Below, in pieces: positions 12,927-14,201 of a stretch of DNA of 14,201 bases. The translations under genes and the position numbers were made by a program. Origin of the DNA: Thiobacter sp964445085 (GTDB lineage: Bacteria > Pseudomonadota > Gammaproteobacteria > Burkholderiales > Thiobacteraceae); assembly GCA_964445085.1 (NCBI GenBank), contig CAYUJV010000075.1, positions 1 to 14,201 on the forward strand. The letters are read 5' to 3'. Position 1 is the first letter of the stretch. Every line of letters begins with the position of its first letter. The notes beneath the pieces were generated by a model. The model was not told where the DNA came from and did no database searches. It saw only the letters and a list, made by a program, of their open reading frames with translations.

Positions 12927-14201
12927 AGGCGGAGGTCAGGGGCTTGCGGCCGGGCTTTTTCTGCTTCGCCGCATACATCGCCCGGTCGGCGGCCTTGAGC
13001 AGCTCGGCGAAGGACGGACGCGACAGGCGCGACTCGGACTCGGCGATGCCCACGCTCATGGCAATGGTCAGGGGCTGCCCCTCGATCACCACCGGGCTGG
13101 CGAGCACCGCCGCGCGCACGGCTTCCGCCCGGCGCTGCGCGGTGGCGGCCAGGCAGTGGTGCATGACGATCAGAAACTCGTCGCCGCCGTAGCGCACGAC
13201 GAAATCCCCTTCACGGGTCTCCGCCGCCATCACCGCCGCCACGTGGCTCAGCACGCGGTCGCCGGCGGCGTGGCCGTAGGTGTCGTTGATCTCCTTGAAG
13301 TTGTCCAGGTCGAACAGCAGCACCTGCACCGGCAGGTAGGTGTCCGGGCTGGAGCGCTCCATGTCGGAGACGCGCTTCCACAGGGCGCGGCGGTTGCTGA
13401 GCTTGGTCAGGTCGTCGACGAAGGCCTGGGCCGCGAGCCGCGTGTTGGCTTCCTGCAGGTTGCGCGTGGCCGCGTCCACCTGCCGCTTCAGCTCCTGGTT
13501 CAGATTGTCGCGCAGCGCAACGGAGGAGCCGATCTCCCGGGCCATTTGCGCGCTGGTGCGCTGCAGCGTGTCCAATTCGCGCGGCGCGAGTTCCGGAAGC
13601 TCCCTGAACTGCACCTGGTAGCCATTGTGGGGCAGGCGGCGCATGGCCTCGGCCAGGGCCGAGATCGGGCCGGCGATCCAGGTGGACAGCGCCGTGGCCA
13701 GCAGCAGCGCGAGGGCGATGCTGGCCAGGGCAATCACGCCGGCGGTGCGCAGCAGGGCGTCGGCGCGCGCCTGGAACTCCGCCATGGGCTGCGGCGTGAT
13801 GACCACCCAGTGGAAATCGGGCACCGCGGCATAGCCGGCGACCATGTCCTGCTTCACGAACGGGGAATAGAAGGTGGCGACGCCGGTCTTGCCCTGCATG
13901 CCGGCCTGGATGATCTTCCAGTCGCCGATGTTGTGGATTTCCTTGATCCAGGCGCTGTTGGGGTGGAGCACGACGTTGCCCTGCTGATCGGTGATGGCCG
14001 CGTGTCCATGCTGGCCGAACTTGATGCGTCGGCCCAGATCGAGGACGGGCTCGAGGTTCAGCAGGCCGACCACCAGTCCGTCGCGCAGCGCTTGCGCGAA
14101 CAGGACGGTGGGCTCGCCGCTGTAGGGATCGTGGATCACGCCGGTCTGCGCCGGCTTGGCGGTGCCGAAGAAGGGCAACGCCGCGGCGAGCAGCGCGGCG
14201 T
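12925..14201 (-). CDS. Membrane diguanylate cyclase (5' end outside window)
   Basis: The gene enters from the right edge: the frame is open there, so no start is seen. An extracytoplasmic sensor region comes first, of Cache type by pattern (VVGLLNLEPVL, HAAITDQQGNVVLHP, GWVVI-like FHWVVITPQP). A membrane helix (about codon 146-169 counted from position 14178) follows, then a HAMP-like segment starting GPISALAEAMRRL, a coiled helix (221-250), and a GGDEF domain beginning DDLTKLSNRR. The active site RYGGDEF is intact, and RxxD (REGD) lies five residues before GGDEF, so the inhibitory c-di-GMP site is present. It makes c-di-GMP from GTP in answer to an unknown periplasmic ligand. Its TAG stop overlaps the outermost bases of the MITE-like element. 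The GGDEF domain ends normally, so the protein does not look truncated at its C-terminus. Confidence 0.92.
   Translation of the reverse strand, partial: AALLAAALPFFGTAKPAQTGVIHDPYSGEPTVLFAQALRDGLVVGLLNLEPVLDLGRRIKFGQHGHAAITDQQGNVVLHPNSAWIKEIHNIGDWKIIQAGMQGKTGVATFYSPFVKQDMVAGYAAVPDFHWVVITPQPMAEFQARADALLRTAGVIALASIALALLLATALSTWIAGPISALAEAMRRLPHNGYQVQFRELPELAPRELDTLQRTSAQMAREIGSSVALRDNLNQELKRQVDAATRNLQEANTRLAAQAFVDDLTKLSNRRALWKRVSDMERSSPDTYLPVQVLLFDLDNFKEINDTYGHAAGDRVLSHVAAVMAAETREGDFVVRYGGDEFLIVMHHCLAATAQRRAEAVRAAVLASPVVIEGQPLTIAMSVGIAESESRLSRPSFAELLKAADRAMYAAKQKKPGRKPLTSA

Noticed and set aside
12798..12930. Target-site duplication flanking the MITE-like element
   Set aside because: The bases just outside the two repeats do not match for 3, 4 or more positions, so no duplication can be claimed.
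1..14201. CRISPR arrays, tRNA or rRNA genes
   Set aside because: No repeat-spacer pattern, cloverleaf-like stretch or ribosomal RNA sequence was noticed on either strand.

Overview
The window is GC-rich, densely packed bacterial DNA. It suggests a sulfur-oxidising gamma- or betaproteobacterium. The grounds are an E. coli-like long-Q-loop cytochrome bd operon with CydX and YbgE, a type I sulfide:quinone oxidoreductase of the Acidithiobacillus type, and a SorAB sulfite dehydrogenase. All assignments come from reading sequence and from remembered family members; no search was run.

Left half, plus strand (1-7200): cydA (5' end outside the window), cydB, cydX, an SQR-like flavoprotein, ybgE, then sqr, an AEC-family permease and a cytosolic protein of unknown function. 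The first five genes are spaced or overlapped like one operon (gaps of 10 and 14 nt, an ATGA overlap, then 5 nt). An unusual flavoprotein sits between cydX and ybgE. Ninety-four bases with a GC hairpin separate ybgE from sqr. The combined reading is a short respiratory chain: sulfide is oxidised by membrane flavoprotein(s), electrons enter the quinone pool, and a sulfide-tolerant bd oxidase reduces oxygen.

Middle, minus strand (7267-9148): sorA-sorB, a periplasmic molybdenum sulfite dehydrogenase and its monoheme cytochrome c. It converges on the plus-strand block across a strong hairpin. The 278-bp region upstream of sorA holds a promoter candidate, an A/T-flanked hairpin, a palindrome, an 11-bp tandem repeat and a second hairpin.

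Right part, minus strand (9149-12740): a two-gene operon for a DEAD/DEAH-box helicase with a C-terminal four-cysteine (DUF1998-type) motif and an RNase H-like DEDDh exonuclease. This is the proteobacterial counterpart of Bacillus MrfA/MrfB (YprA/YprB), a DNA repair pair. A perfect 12-bp palindrome lies between the proposed -35 and -10 of its promoter.

Right end: a 125-bp MITE-like element with 18-bp imperfect terminal inverted repeats sits between the helicase promoter and a diguanylate cyclase. The cyclase has a sensor region, a membrane segment, HAMP and GGDEF, and its 5' end lies outside the window. No tRNA, rRNA, CRISPR array or transposase gene was seen.
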